Shown in pieces: positions 1 through 8,059 of a stretch of 15,602 nucleotides of DNA. This DNA is from an uncultured Spirochaetaceae bacterium (lineage in GTDB: Bacteria; Spirochaetota; Spirochaetia; Treponematales; Treponemataceae). The stretch is from the NCBI GenBank assembly GCA_902766345.1, contig CACXDK010000216.1, forward strand, positions 1 through 15,602. Reading direction: 5' to 3'. The position numbers and the translations under genes were made by a program. Under the pieces are notes generated by a model that saw nothing but the letters and a program-made list of their open reading frames with translations, made no database searches and was not told the origin of the DNA. Position 1 is the first letter of the stretch. Each line of letters opens with the position of its first letter.

Positions 1-686
1 GCAGGACCTTTTGCTCCAAAGAAGCTTGAAATTTCAAAAGCTACCGTCTGATTTAAGAAGAGATATGGAAATGACATGACAAATGATGTTGTTACATAAG
101 GGTCTGCCCATTCGTACAAATGTTCGTACCATTTGAGATCTTCATCTATTTTGCGGTAGTTATCACCGTCTTCGTTCAAAATCTTTACATTCTGCTGGTT
201 TAAGAGACCTGTGTATCCGCCATATAAACCAAGTTTGACTTTTGATGCGTCAAATCTGAGAAGAACCCCATCATTTTTCTGTGAAAAAACAACATTTGTA
301 AGGTGACTGTATTTAAAACGCCCGAAAGAAACAGAACAGGTTGAATCTGCACTCATTTTTTCAAGATATGTAACCTTGAACAAGTCTAAGTCAAATCCTA
401 TTTTTGTTTGTTTGTCTTTTTCGTATTTTTGTATGTATTCGGTGACAATTGAACCTTGTCCTGCAAATGAAAGCTTTTCATCTTTTGTGATTGGGAATTT
501 TAACCATCCTGTAAGTTCTTGCTTTGCTTTTGTGTTAAGGTTTGTTTTGCAAGAGGCCTCAATACTATCGCCTTCTGCAGAGAGAGTTGAGGTTGCAAGT
601 CCTCCGTATTCAATATCTATTGCAAATGCACCTGCAGCTGCTGAAAGTAGTAATATGCTGATTAGATATCTTTTGATGCATTTCAT
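1..686 (-). CDS. Putative outer-membrane / exported beta-rich protein, C-terminus outside window
   Basis: The reading frame is open from the ATG at 686 to the left edge (228 codons, no stop), so the gene is partial at its 3' end. Residues 1-22 form a signal peptide: charged MKCIKR, a hydrophobic stretch rich in leucine and alanine, then AFA before the likely cleavage site, with the mature protein starting IDIEYGG. The mature part has no further long hydrophobic helix. It shows alternating polar and apolar residues with many Thr, Ser, Gly, Tyr and Phe (for example VSFGRFKYSHL and VKLGLYGGYTG), as seen in outer-membrane beta-barrels. I infer an outer-membrane or periplasmic beta-rich protein of spirochaetal type and cannot name a family. 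The ATG lies one codon after the stop of the upstream small exported-protein gene, in the same frame, so the two are almost certainly co-transcribed and translationally coupled. Confidence 0.7.
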   Translation of the reverse strand, partial: MKCIKRYLISILLLSAAAGAFAIDIEYGGLATSTLSAEGDSIEASCKTNLNTKAKQELTGWLKFPITKDEKLSFAGQGSIVTEYIQKYEKDKQTKIGFDLDLFKVTYLEKMSADSTCSVSFGRFKYSHLTNVVFSQKNDGVLLRFDASKVKLGLYGGYTGLLNQQNVKILNEDGDNYRKIDEDLKWYEHLYEWADPYVTTSFVMSFPYLFLNQTVAFEISSFFGAKGP

Positions 687-689
687 GGT

Positions 690-1145
690 CTAGTTTCTCC
701 CCGCGGTATCAAATTTTTCAATACATAATGTGATTATGTTTAACATTTCCTGTCCAGACAATACTCTGTTTGGATAGTAATTTGAAGGTATAATACCAGC
801 AGCCTTCATCTGCTTAAATGCATAGCGCGGATGATTCGTAATACGGTAGAAAACGCTGTTGTTTATGTTCCAGGTTTTGCTTATCATATGTGCAAAATTC
901 TTTGCAGTAATTGGAGTTTTTAAAGAAGGATTTCCTACTATTATATTCTCACTTTTCAATATATCAAAGCAGGTTTCATAAGAATCTGTATCTTGAGCCA
1001 TACCAGTTGCAACTGCTGACATATAACTTGCCTGTCCGTAAGTTGCCTGCTCTGTATTGAGTATCTGAGTCAGTCTTCCTGCAACCTGTGCATTTGCATG
1101 TACGGCAATCACGCAAAATGCCAAGAATATAAATAACCGTTTCAC
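690..1145 (-). CDS. Small secreted protein of unknown function
   Basis: This 151-residue protein starts at a GTG (1145-1143) with a good ribosome-binding site, AGGAG, 8 nt upstream. Residues 1-19 are a clear signal peptide (MKRLF, hydrophobic core, then ANA before Gln20), with no lipobox cysteine, so the protein is probably periplasmic or secreted. The mature part of about 132 residues looks mainly helical, with a repeated-looking layout: PITAKNFAHMISKTW, then YRITNHPRYAFKQMKAAGIIP, then LSGQEMLNIITLC. The aromatic and proline spacing loosely recalls S-layer-homology-like modules, but I cannot assign it to a family. It is the first gene of a two-gene unit with the outer-membrane-like gene, so it may assist or partner that protein (inference). 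A strong promoter and a repeat cluster lie upstream. Confidence 0.75.
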   Translation of the reverse strand: MKRLFIFLAFCVIAVHANAQVAGRLTQILNTEQATYGQASYMSAVATGMAQDTDSYETCFDILKSENIIVGNPSLKTPITAKNFAHMISKTWNINNSVFYRITNHPRYAFKQMKAAGIIPSNYYPNRVLSGQEMLNIITLCIEKFDTAGRN

Positions 1146-1185
1146 CTTCCAAACTCCTTTTTTTATTATGTATCTTTCGGTTTAG

Positions 1186-1214
1186 ATTTTAAGAGTATGA
1201 ATAGTTCCTGTCAA
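1186..1214 (-). promoter_or_regulatory. Sigma-70 promoter of the exported-protein operon
   Basis: On the minus strand TTGACA (1214-1209) is followed after exactly 17 bp by TAAAAT (1191-1186), one base from the full consensus. Transcription would start near 1179 and give a leader of about 34 nt before the GTG at 1145. No competing promoter was seen on this strand. Confidence 0.75.
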
Positions 1215-1221
1215 CAAAACT

Positions 1222-1287
1222 GGGATGAACGTCGAATTTTAGGGATGAACGTCATTTTTTTACGTTCAAAAACATATTTTCGTTCAT
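1222..1287. repeat. Cluster of direct and inverted TGAACG-type repeats (putative operator)
   Basis: Two identical 12-mers GGGATGAACGTC occur at 1222-1233 and 1242-1253, exactly 20 bp apart (about two helical turns). Two inverted core copies follow: ACGTTCA at 1262-1268 and CGTTCAT at 1281-1287, 18-19 bp apart. Relative to the inferred minus-strand start (about 1179) the direct copies are centred near -48 and -68, just upstream of the -35 box, which suits activator binding. The cyclase start on the other strand is about 100 bp away. The repeats are seen directly; regulatory function is inferred. Confidence 0.55.
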
Positions 1288-1329
1288 TTTGCCGACACAA
1301 TTCATACTTTGGCAATCTAAAACAGAAAA

Positions 1330-1351
1330 TACAAGACTTTTAGTTCTTGTA
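1330..1351. promoter_or_regulatory. Inverted repeat overlapping the cyclase -35 region
   Basis: TACAAGA (1330-1336) and TCTTGTA (1345-1351) form a perfect 7-bp inverted repeat around an 8-nt spacer. The right arm overlaps the -35 hexamer of the cyclase promoter, so it lies upstream of the transcript and would act as a DNA site, for example an operator. A 7-bp repeat in AT-rich DNA can arise by chance. Confidence 0.35.
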
Positions 1352-1375
1352 GATAGCTTTTTATGCCATTATAAT
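1347..1375 (+). promoter_or_regulatory. Sigma-70 promoter of the cyclase-transporter operon
   Basis: TTGTAG (1347-1352) and a perfect TATAAT (1370-1375) are separated by 17 bp. Transcription would begin near 1382, leaving a leader of about 23 nt that contains only the AGAGG ribosome-binding site (1391-1395) before the ATG at 1405. The -35 half matches consensus at only three positions, which suggests a moderate or activator-assisted promoter. Confidence 0.6.
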
Positions 1376-1404
1376 TTATAATATCACACAAGAGGTTTTA
1401 TGTC

Positions 1405-4400
1405 ATGAAAAAAGGTACAAAAAGAGTATTTTTATTTAAGAATTTAGATATTATAGCCACTGTTTTACTGTTTATTCTATGCTCTGTTGGAGCGTATTTT
1501 GGAATATTTGCAAAAATAGATTATCGTATTTATGACTTCTTATTGGGTAAAGGTCATTCTGTAGATGAAAGCGATAAAGTTATGCTTGTTGATATAGATG
1601 ACCTCTCTATAGATGATATTGGTGTTTGGCCTTGGAACCGTGATATTATTGCAGACATGCTGTTGCGTGCACGTGAATTTGGTGCATACAACGTAGTATT
1701 CGATATTGAGTACCTCCAGAAGTCCGTTAAGGCACTTGTTCCTGACGCACAGCAGGAGGTAGACGAGACTGTAAATTCTGCAAAGATGAATATTGAAAAT
1801 GTTATTTCGCAGTTTGCAGACGCAGCTGTTTCTGGGGCATATTCTTCAGATGAACTTCATGGAATTTCTCAGATGCTTGTTGATGAATATGTAAATCCTA
1901 CAATTGATGAAATAAAAAATTCTACATATTCATTGTCTCGTGATAATGATGATTATTTTGCAAGAGCTTTGCAGTTTTTTGGTAATCCATGGATGACTGT
2001 CAATGTCGGAATGTCACATGAACTTGATTCTTATGAAATTTTTGATGATGTTTCTGCTGTTTCTGATGAACAGGTTCAGTTTATGCATTCTCGCGATTAT
2101 GCGGCAAAGCGTTTTTTGTTTTCTGATGAAAAAGTAAAGGATGAGAATGGCCTTATTGAAAAAGGCAATGCCATTTCTAGAAAGGAACAGGAGTCTTATC
2201 GTGGTTATTATCCTGTTAGAATGGACTTTCTAAAAGTTGCATCTGGAATTGGTGTAACGAATGTTATTGTAGATAAAGACGGTACTCGAAGACGTGTTGA
2301 GCTTCTTTCTCATCTTGACCCTGATAAAAAATTCAAGTGGGTCTTGAAAGATGGAACTTATACTGCAGCTAAAATGGACAAAGAACTGTATGCACCTCAA
2401 CTTTCTTTTGCTCCATTGCTTGCATATCTTGATGTTCAGTCTGTAGAACGAAAAGCTCATTCTCTCGTGTTGAAAAATGCTCAGCTTCCAAACAAAATGA
2501 AGCGTGTTGATATAAATATTCCTCTTGATTCAAGTGGATGTATGTATATTAACTGGCTCAAAAAAAATTATAATTCCAGCTTTAGGGAACATGTTTCTTT
2601 TGCTTATGTTTATGAATTGGACAGAACAGAAGACCGCCTTGTTCGAAATCTTTCTAACGTAACAAAATATCAGATGGTTGATGAAGAAGGCTATGCATTG
2701 CCTTATTATCAGTATGCGGTAGAGTTGCTGAATGAATATGATCAGATAAAGGCTTCTCTTGCCGCAATGATGGCAGTGTGTAATGGTTATGATGAAAATG
2801 GCGAGCCTATAAAAGTTACTCCATCGGAAGATTTGTTCCGTAAACTTCCTTCTTCAATGCAGGAAAAAATTGCAACTTCTTTTATGGAAGGAAAGCTTAC
2901 TGAAGATGCATATACTGAATATTTTGAAATGAGAAATCAGTTTTATGCAAATTTAAAAGCCTATGTAGAAGCTTCGTTCAAGGAACCTGTACTTGAAGCT
3001 TTCGCAATGCATGATGATGGTGAAAACTCTGAAATGATTAAGGCTATTCAGGAAGAAGTTGCAGGATTTTTTGATGGTATTTCTTTAGATTACAGTCTGT
3101 TTACTTCTTATTATGATGAATTAAAGCAGAAATTTGAAGGTTCCTTCTGTATCTTAGGAAACACTGCTACTGCCAGTACGGATTTGGGTGTAACTCCTTA
3201 TGAACGTCGTTATCCAAACCTTGGAACTCACGCAAATGTTGTAAATACTATTTTACAGCAGGATTTTATAAGACCTATGCCTTTGTGGATAGATCTTATT
3301 TTTGCCTTTGTTCTTGCCTGTTCGATTATATTGTTTACTAAGAAAATGTCTAACGGACAGCGTAACGTATTTGCCGTGTTGTATCTTGCAGTTCCTATTT
3401 CTATTTCTGTGTTACTGATGATTTTCTTCAACATTTACATACCTGTTTTTAGTACAATTGTATTTGTTGTTTTTACTTATGTTACAAACCTTGTTTTAAA
3501 CTTCATTGCTGTAGAAAAAGATAGATCCACTCTTAAGCGAGGTTTCGATGCTTACGTTGCTCCTGAAGTTGTAAACCAGATTGTAAAAGACCCTTCAAAG
3601 CTGAGCTTGGGTGGAGTAAACAAGAACCTTACAGCTCTGTTTTCTGACGTAAGAAAGTTCTCTGGTTTTACTGAAATGATAAACAACGAGGAAGGGGAAA
3701 ATAAGGGTGCTGTCCGCCTTGTTGCAATATTGAACGATTATCTTGGATTGCTTAGCGATGCCATCATGGACAGCAAGGGTACTATAGATAAGTACGTAGG
3801 TGATGAGATTGTTTCCTTCTTTGGAGCACCTATCGATGATCCGTTTAATGCATTTAATGCCTGTGTTGCAGGAATCCGCATGAAGCAGGTTGAAGATGAA
3901 TACAATGCAAAACATTTCGATACTGATCATGATATTCCGATGCGTCTAGAGTCTCGCGTAGGACTTAATACTGGAGATATGGTTGTTGGAAACATGGGTA
4001 CTGCAAAGAAGCTGAACTATACAATTATGGGTAACAACGTAAACCTTGCTTCCCGTCTTGAAGGTACTAACAAAGTTTACGGTTCTTGGATTATGTGTTC
4101 CGAAAGTACATGGAAAGCTGCAGATACTGGAGAAAAAGCCGGGCTTCTCGTTGCAAGAAGTTTTGACTGTGTACAGGTTATTAACGTTAAAAAGCCTGTT
4201 CAGCTTTACAATATTCTTGGTCTTAAAAGCGAACTTCCACCAGAACAGATTGAAGCTGCAGAAATCTTTAATGCAGGAATAAATTTGTATTTGAATGGTA
4301 GAGATACCCCTAATGAAAAGAAAGATATTGATGATTTACGTAAAGCCTACAACTATTTTGAACAGGCTGCAAAATGCTATCCAAAAGATGAATCTTCAAA

Positions 4401-4485
4401 AGTATTTATGGAGCGTTGTAAACAGTTTATTACAAACGGACTTCCTGATGTCTGGGATGGTGTTTATGTCATGCAGTCAAAGTAA
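1405..4485 (+). CDS. Membrane-bound class III adenylate/guanylate cyclase with enlarged CHASE2 sensor
   Basis: This 1026-residue protein converts a nucleoside triphosphate, probably ATP, to a cyclic nucleotide in response to an outside signal. An N-terminal membrane segment (about 15-35) is followed by an extracytoplasmic CHASE2 domain with recognisable blocks: VDIDDLS and WPWNR (63-79), VDKDGTRRR (289-297), INW (382-384) and GNTATAST to HANVVNTIL (585-615). Three membrane helices (about 627-700) lead to the cytoplasmic class III cyclase domain (about 735-900). Its catalytic set appears complete: metal-binding D748 and D800, base-contacting K796 and T873 (a Lys/Thr pair as in many bacterial adenylate cyclases), and transition-state N880 and R884. 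A helical tail (about 930-1026) may be TPR-like. The start is the ATG at 1405, 9 nt after AGAGG. Two insertions make the CHASE2 part about twice the usual length. The gene ends 21 nt before the transporter genes with no terminator between. Confidence 0.93.
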   Translation: MKKGTKRVFLFKNLDIIATVLLFILCSVGAYFGIFAKIDYRIYDFLLGKGHSVDESDKVMLVDIDDLSIDDIGVWPWNRDIIADMLLRAREFGAYNVVFDIEYLQKSVKALVPDAQQEVDETVNSAKMNIENVISQFADAAVSGAYSSDELHGISQMLVDEYVNPTIDEIKNSTYSLSRDNDDYFARALQFFGNPWMTVNVGMSHELDSYEIFDDVSAVSDEQVQFMHSRDYAAKRFLFSDEKVKDENGLIEKGNAISRKEQESYRGYYPVRMDFLKVASGIGVTNVIVDKDGTRRRVELLSHLDPDKKFKWVLKDGTYTAAKMDKELYAPQLSFAPLLAYLDVQSVERKAHSLVLKNAQLPNKMKRVDINIPLDSSGCMYINWLKKNYNSSFREHVSFAYVYELDRTEDRLVRNLSNVTKYQMVDEEGYALPYYQYAVELLNEYDQIKASLAAMMAVCNGYDENGEPIKVTPSEDLFRKLPSSMQEKIATSFMEGKLTEDAYTEYFEMRNQFYANLKAYVEASFKEPVLEAFAMHDDGENSEMIKAIQEEVAGFFDGISLDYSLFTSYYDELKQKFEGSFCILGNTATASTDLGVTPYERRYPNLGTHANVVNTILQQDFIRPMPLWIDLIFAFVLACSIILFTKKMSNGQRNVFAVLYLAVPISISVLLMIFFNIYIPVFSTIVFVVFTYVTNLVLNFIAVEKDRSTLKRGFDAYVAPEVVNQIVKDPSKLSLGGVNKNLTALFSDVRKFSGFTEMINNEEGENKGAVRLVAILNDYLGLLSDAIMDSKGTIDKYVGDEIVSFFGAPIDDPFNAFNACVAGIRMKQVEDEYNAKHFDTDHDIPMRLESRVGLNTGDMVVGNMGTAKKLNYTIMGNNVNLASRLEGTNKVYGSWIMCSESTWKAADTGEKAGLLVARSFDCVQVINVKKPVQLYNILGLKSELPPEQIEAAEIFNAGINLYLNGRDTPNEKKDIDDLRKAYNYFEQAAKCYPKDESSKVFMERCKQFITNGLPDVWDGVYVMQSK

Positions 4486-4506
4486 AGCTGCGTAGGATTT
4501 TTTATT

Positions 4507-5424
4507 GTGGTTTACCTCATAAAAAAGATTATCATTCTTTTTATAACATTGTTTCTTGTTTCTCTTTCTGTATTTTGTGCCTTTCACATTATTCCAGGTG
4601 ATCCTGCAATGCTTATTTTAGGTACTGAAGCTTCACCTGAAAAACTTGAATCTTTGCGTATTGAACTTGGAACTGATAAACCTTTACTGACACAATATAC
4701 AGGCTGGGTAAAAGGTATATTTCACGGTAATTTTGGCATGTCGTTGAAATATCGTAAAAGTGTTGCAGAATTAATAAATAGTCGCATTACAGTAACCTTT
4801 ATTTTAGGCCTGACTGCTTTTTTTATTGTTGCTCTTTTAGGAATTCCTCTTGGAGTTTTATCGGGCTATAAAAAAACAGGATTTATTCATCAGGTTATAA
4901 TATTCTTTTCTATGATTGGTATATCCATTCCTGGATTTTTTTTGAGTGTTTTGATTATATGGGCCTTTGGTTTGACTTTACATTTTTTTGTTCCAGGGCA
5001 ATATAAGGGCTTTCAATTAATATTTCCTGCTGTTGCAATTGCTCTTCCTCAAATTGCCGTTCTTGTAAAATATTTAAGTTCCTCTGTAGTTGAGGAATAT
5101 GCAAAGCCGTATGTTAGAACTGCCAGAAGCCGTGGAAATTCTGAGTTAAGGATTTTGTTTTGCCATGTTTTGAAAAATTCAACAGTGGCAGTACTTCCTT
5201 TAATTGGAATGATAATAGGCAGTATATTCTCTGGCTCTATTATTGTAGAGCAGGTCTTTTCTATTTCAGGTACTGGGAGACTTCTTATTTCTTCTGTTAC
5301 TTCAAGGGATTTTCCTCTTACGCAGACAATAGTGCTGTATATCGCTTCTACTATTGTATTTATAAATTTTTTTGTTGATATTCTTATTCAGCTTATTGAT
5401 CCGAGAATAAGGCTGAAACGTTAA
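4507..5424 (+). CDS. Peptide ABC transporter permease, DppB/OppB type
   Basis: This 305-residue inner-membrane permease forms half of the transport channel of a Dpp/Opp/Nik-family importer. It has about six membrane helices, an N-terminal helix followed by the family block HIIPGDPA, the segment ELGTDKPLLTQYTGW, and a cytoplasmic EAA-type loop near residues 197-216 (YAKPYVRTARSRG...), which contacts the ATPases. Length and motif order are normal for DppB. The start is a GTG at 4507 with AGGA 9 nt upstream; it lies 21 nt after the cyclase stop and 7 nt before the next permease. The substrate (di- or oligopeptide, nickel or other) cannot be settled from sequence, so no gene symbol is given. Confidence 0.92.
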   Translation: MVYLIKKIIILFITLFLVSLSVFCAFHIIPGDPAMLILGTEASPEKLESLRIELGTDKPLLTQYTGWVKGIFHGNFGMSLKYRKSVAELINSRITVTFILGLTAFFIVALLGIPLGVLSGYKKTGFIHQVIIFFSMIGISIPGFFLSVLIIWAFGLTLHFFVPGQYKGFQLIFPAVAIALPQIAVLVKYLSSSVVEEYAKPYVRTARSRGNSELRILFCHVLKNSTVAVLPLIGMIIGSIFSGSIIVEQVFSISGTGRLLISSVTSRDFPLTQTIVLYIASTIVFINFFVDILIQLIDPRIRLKR

Positions 5425-5431
5425 ATGCACT

Positions 5432-6232
5432 ATGAAAAAAATATCTTATAATCTTTTGATTGGTTCAGTTTTAATTTGCATTGTTTTTTCTCTTGCCCTT
5501 ATAAGTTTTTTTTACACTCCATACATTGTTTCTGATATGGATACTCTTTCTAGAAATCTCCCGCCTAGCACTCTTCATCTTGCTGGTACCGATTCTTTTG
5601 GACGTGATATTTTTAGTCGGCTTATGGTTGGTGCCCGTTTTACTTTACTTGTTGCAATTACAACTGTTACGGTTAGTACTATTATTGGTAGTATTATCGG
5701 TGTTGTAGCAGGCTATGTAGGCGGTGCTGTTGATGAAATAATTATGCGTGTTGCGGATGTGCTGTCTTCATTTCCAGGAATTCTTATTGCACTTGTAATT
5801 GTTACTGTGTTGAATTACGGACAATATACTATTATTTTAGCTCTTTGTATTATGTTTGTTCCAAGTTATGTTAGAATTGTAAGGGTGGGGACGTTGCAAT
5901 GCAAAAAATCGGAGTTTATTCAGAATTACAGAGTTTATGGTGCTTCTCATTTACGCCTTATTGTTGTTCATATTTTTCCGAATGTGTTTCCTCTTATTTT
6001 TCCTTCCATAATAATTGGAATTTCTAATGCAATTCTTGCAGAATCAAGTATGAGCTACCTTGGTTTGGGAATTCAACCTCCTGTTCCTAGTTGGGGATGG
6101 ATGTTGAATGAAGCTCAGAATTCTATTTTCATTGCTCCTTGGTATGCCGTGTTTACAGGGCTTATGATTGTAATCACAATAACTGGTTTTAACTGTCTGG
6201 GTGAAGGTTTAGGTAAGTCTCATGGAAAATAG
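5432..6232 (+). CDS. Peptide ABC transporter permease, DppC/OppC type
   Basis: This 266-residue second permease of the importer has the family's N-terminal hallmark GTDSFGRDIFSR (52-63), about six membrane helices counting the N-terminal anchor, and an EAA loop near 161-180 (NYRVYGASHLRLI) for ATPase docking. The C-terminal block SYLGLGIQPPVPSWGWML is typical of DppC. The ATG at 5432 follows the dppB-type stop by 7 nt and has only a weak ribosome-binding site, so translation is probably coupled. Its last 11 nt overlap the start of the first ATPase gene. It would pair with the DppB-type protein as a heterodimer. Confidence 0.92.
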   Translation: MKKISYNLLIGSVLICIVFSLALISFFYTPYIVSDMDTLSRNLPPSTLHLAGTDSFGRDIFSRLMVGARFTLLVAITTVTVSTIIGSIIGVVAGYVGGAVDEIIMRVADVLSSFPGILIALVIVTVLNYGQYTIILALCIMFVPSYVRIVRVGTLQCKKSEFIQNYRVYGASHLRLIVVHIFPNVFPLIFPSIIIGISNAILAESSMSYLGLGIQPPVPSWGWMLNEAQNSIFIAPWYAVFTGLMIVITITGFNCLGEGLGKSHGK

Positions 6233-7196
6233 TATTCTTGATGTAAAAAACTTGACGGTCTATGTTACAGTAGATGATAGAAAATTTCCTGTAGTTCATA
6301 ATTTGAATTTCTCTGTGATGAAAGGCGAAATATTTGGCATAGTGGGCGAAAGTGGATGCGGAAAAACTCTTACGGCACTTTCTATTCCAGAACTTTTACC
6401 AGATGGAATTTTTCAGTCAAAATCTTCTGTTGTGTTTGAAAATGTTATTTTGCATAGTCTTACATCAAAAGAAAAAAGAAATATATATGGAAAAGACATT
6501 TCTATAATTTTTCAGGAACCTATGACTGCATTAAATCCTCTTGTTACAATAAAGAAACAGGTTGAGGAATCCTTGTTGCTGCATACAAAAATGACAAAAG
6601 AGCAGCGTCATAGTCGGGTAAAAGAATGCCTTCTTGAAGTTGGAATTCATAATGTGGAGCAGGTGATGGAAATGTATCCGCATGAACTTTCTGGTGGCAT
6701 GCGGCAAAGGGTAATGATTGCTTCTGCTGTTATTTGTAGGCCGAAACTTTTAATTGCAGATGAACCAACTACAGCTTTGGATGTAACAACTCAAAATCAA
6801 GTTCTAAATTTAATAAAAAAAATAAATACAATGTATGGAACTTCTGTTCTCTTTATATCCCACGATTTAAAAGTTGTAAGCAGTCTTTGCAGCAGAATTG
6901 CTGTTATGTATGCAGGCACTTTTGTGGAGCAGGGGAGTGTACAAGATGTATTTAATAATCCTTGTCACGAATATACAAAAGGTCTTCTTGCTTCTATTCC
7001 GTCTGCAGAAAAAAAAGGAACACGGCTTGCTTGTATTCGCGGAAAAGTTCCTTCTGTTATAGAAGCAAAAATGGCATGTGCTTTTGCTCCACGTTGCGAC
7101 AGGGCTGAAAATCGCTGTTATGTAGATATTCCAGAAAAGACAGTTGTTTCACCTGAACATTATGCCTGGTGTCATTTTTCGTGTAGTAAGGAGTAG
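6222..7196 (+). CDS. Peptide ABC transporter ATPase, DppD/OppD type
   Basis: This 324-residue ATPase powers import from the cytoplasmic side. Walker A is GESGCGKT (42-49), the Q-loop lies in [12 protein letters not shown], the ABC signature is LSGGMRQR (156-163), Walker B is LLIADEP (176-182) and the H-loop is ISHDL. The C-terminal extension is the oligopeptide-transporter C-domain, with CAFAPRC, a further Cys (AENRC) and a fourth Cys near the end (YAWCHF). Four cysteines in this arrangement can hold an iron-sulfur cluster in some Dpp ATPases; that is family knowledge and is not shown here. The ATG at 6222 overlaps the permease gene by 11 nt. It should form a heterodimer with the DppF-type ATPase encoded next. 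Confidence 0.93.
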   Translation: MENSILDVKNLTVYVTVDDRKFPVVHNLNFSVMKGEIFGIVGESGCGKTLTALSIPELLPDGIFQSKSSVVFENVILHSLTSKEKRNIYGKDISIIFQEPMTALNPLVTIKKQVEESLLLHTKMTKEQRHSRVKECLLEVGIHNVEQVMEMYPHELSGGMRQRVMIASAVICRPKLLIADEPTTALDVTTQNQVLNLIKKINTMYGTSVLFISHDLKVVSSLCSRIAVMYAGTFVEQGSVQDVFNNPCHEYTKGLLASIPSAEKKGTRLACIRGKVPSVIEAKMACAFAPRCDRAENRCYVDIPEKTVVSPEHYAWCHFSCSKE

Positions 7197-7203
7197 TGAT
7201 ATT

Positions 7204-7998
7204 ATGGCATTAACAGATGAAATTCTTTCTTTACAAAATGTTTCGTGTGGTTATGAAAATCATGGATTGGGAATTTGGGGGCAGAGGAAATTCAAACCTA
7301 TTCTGAAGGATATTGATCTTCATATCTGTAAAAATGAATTTTTCGGGCTTGTAGGTGAAAGCGGTTGTGGAAAATCTACTCTTGCAAAGACAATTCTTGG
7401 AATAGTTCCTTTTTCAGGTTCAATGATTTTTGATGGCAATATAATAAACCAAAGCTTTGTAAAAGATAGAAAAAATATTGCCCGTCGCATTCAGGCTGTG
7501 TTCCAGGATCCTCTCAGTTCTCTTGATGTCCGCAGGACTATAGGGCAGACAATGATGGAACCTTTATGCATTCATAGAATTGGAACAAAAAAAGAGCGGT
7601 ACGAAAAAGCTGTGTCCATGTTGGAGACAGTCGGGCTTGATGCTTCATTCATGAATAGATTCCCGCTTGAATTAAGTGGAGGTCAGCGTCAACGGGTATG
7701 CATTGGGGCTTCTCTTATTCTTGAACCGCAATTTCTTATTGCCGATGAAGCAATTTCTTCTCTTGATGTTTCTGTAGGCTCTCAGATTTTAAATCTATTC
7801 ATGGAGCTTCACGAGAAAATGGAATTTTCCATGCTGTTTATTTCTCATAATCTTGATGTTGTACACTATCTTTGTGACAGGGTTGCAGTTATGCATGATG
7901 GCAAGATTGTTGAAACTGGTATATCTGATGAAATCTATTGCAATCCTTCGCATCCATATACAAAACAGTTGATTTCTTCTGCAAAGCTAGGAAAATAG
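7204..7998 (+). CDS. Peptide ABC transporter ATPase, DppF/OppF type (short)
   Basis: This is the second ATPase, 264 residues from the ATG at 7204. That start is preferred because AAGGAG (7188-7193) lies 10 nt upstream; a longer frame from 7144 would overlap the previous gene by 53 nt and add residues unlike the family. Walker A is GESGCGKST (51-59), the signature LSGGQRQR begins at 157, Walker B is FLIADEA (with Ala instead of the usual Pro), followed by SSLD and the H-loop ISHNL. The protein ends soon after HPYTKQL, so it lacks the roughly 50-60 residue C-domain of typical DppF proteins. The ATPase core looks intact. The stop lies 61 nt before the binding-protein gene. Confidence 0.92.
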   Translation: MALTDEILSLQNVSCGYENHGLGIWGQRKFKPILKDIDLHICKNEFFGLVGESGCGKSTLAKTILGIVPFSGSMIFDGNIINQSFVKDRKNIARRIQAVFQDPLSSLDVRRTIGQTMMEPLCIHRIGTKKERYEKAVSMLETVGLDASFMNRFPLELSGGQRQRVCIGASLILEPQFLIADEAISSLDVSVGSQILNLFMELHEKMEFSMLFISHNLDVVHYLCDRVAVMHDGKIVETGISDEIYCNPSHPYTKQLISSAKLGK

Positions 7999-8005
7999 CA
8001 GTAAA

Positions 8006-8034
8006 TTGACACTTCCTGTTATAAACTCTATAAT
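8006..8034 (+). promoter_or_regulatory. Perfect sigma-70 promoter of the binding-protein gene
   Basis: TTGACA (8006-8011) and TATAAT (8029-8034) are separated by exactly 17 bp, the full consensus. Transcription should start near 8041, just before the strong AAGGGGG ribosome-binding site (8047-8053). This would give the binding protein extra expression over the permease and ATPase genes. Confidence 0.8.
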
Positions 8035-8059
8035 TACTCAAAAATAAAGGGGGTATGCT

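Noticed and set aside
376..693. A 105-codon plus-strand frame at the left end
   Set aside because: It lies antisense to the longer signal-peptide-bearing minus-strand frame, lacks a ribosome-binding site and has no coding-like composition.
1291..1298. GCCGACAC as a possible sigma-28 -10 element on the plus strand
   Set aside because: It matches only the first five bases of GCCGATAA and there is no TAAA 15 bp upstream.
2230..3930. Minus-strand frames inside the cyclase gene
   Set aside because: They are antisense to conserved CHASE2 and cyclase coding sequence, with no ribosome-binding site or recognisable domain.
7144..7203. Upstream start for the second ATPase
   Set aside because: It overlaps the preceding gene by 53 nt and adds residues foreign to the family; the ATG at 7204 has AAGGAG at good spacing.
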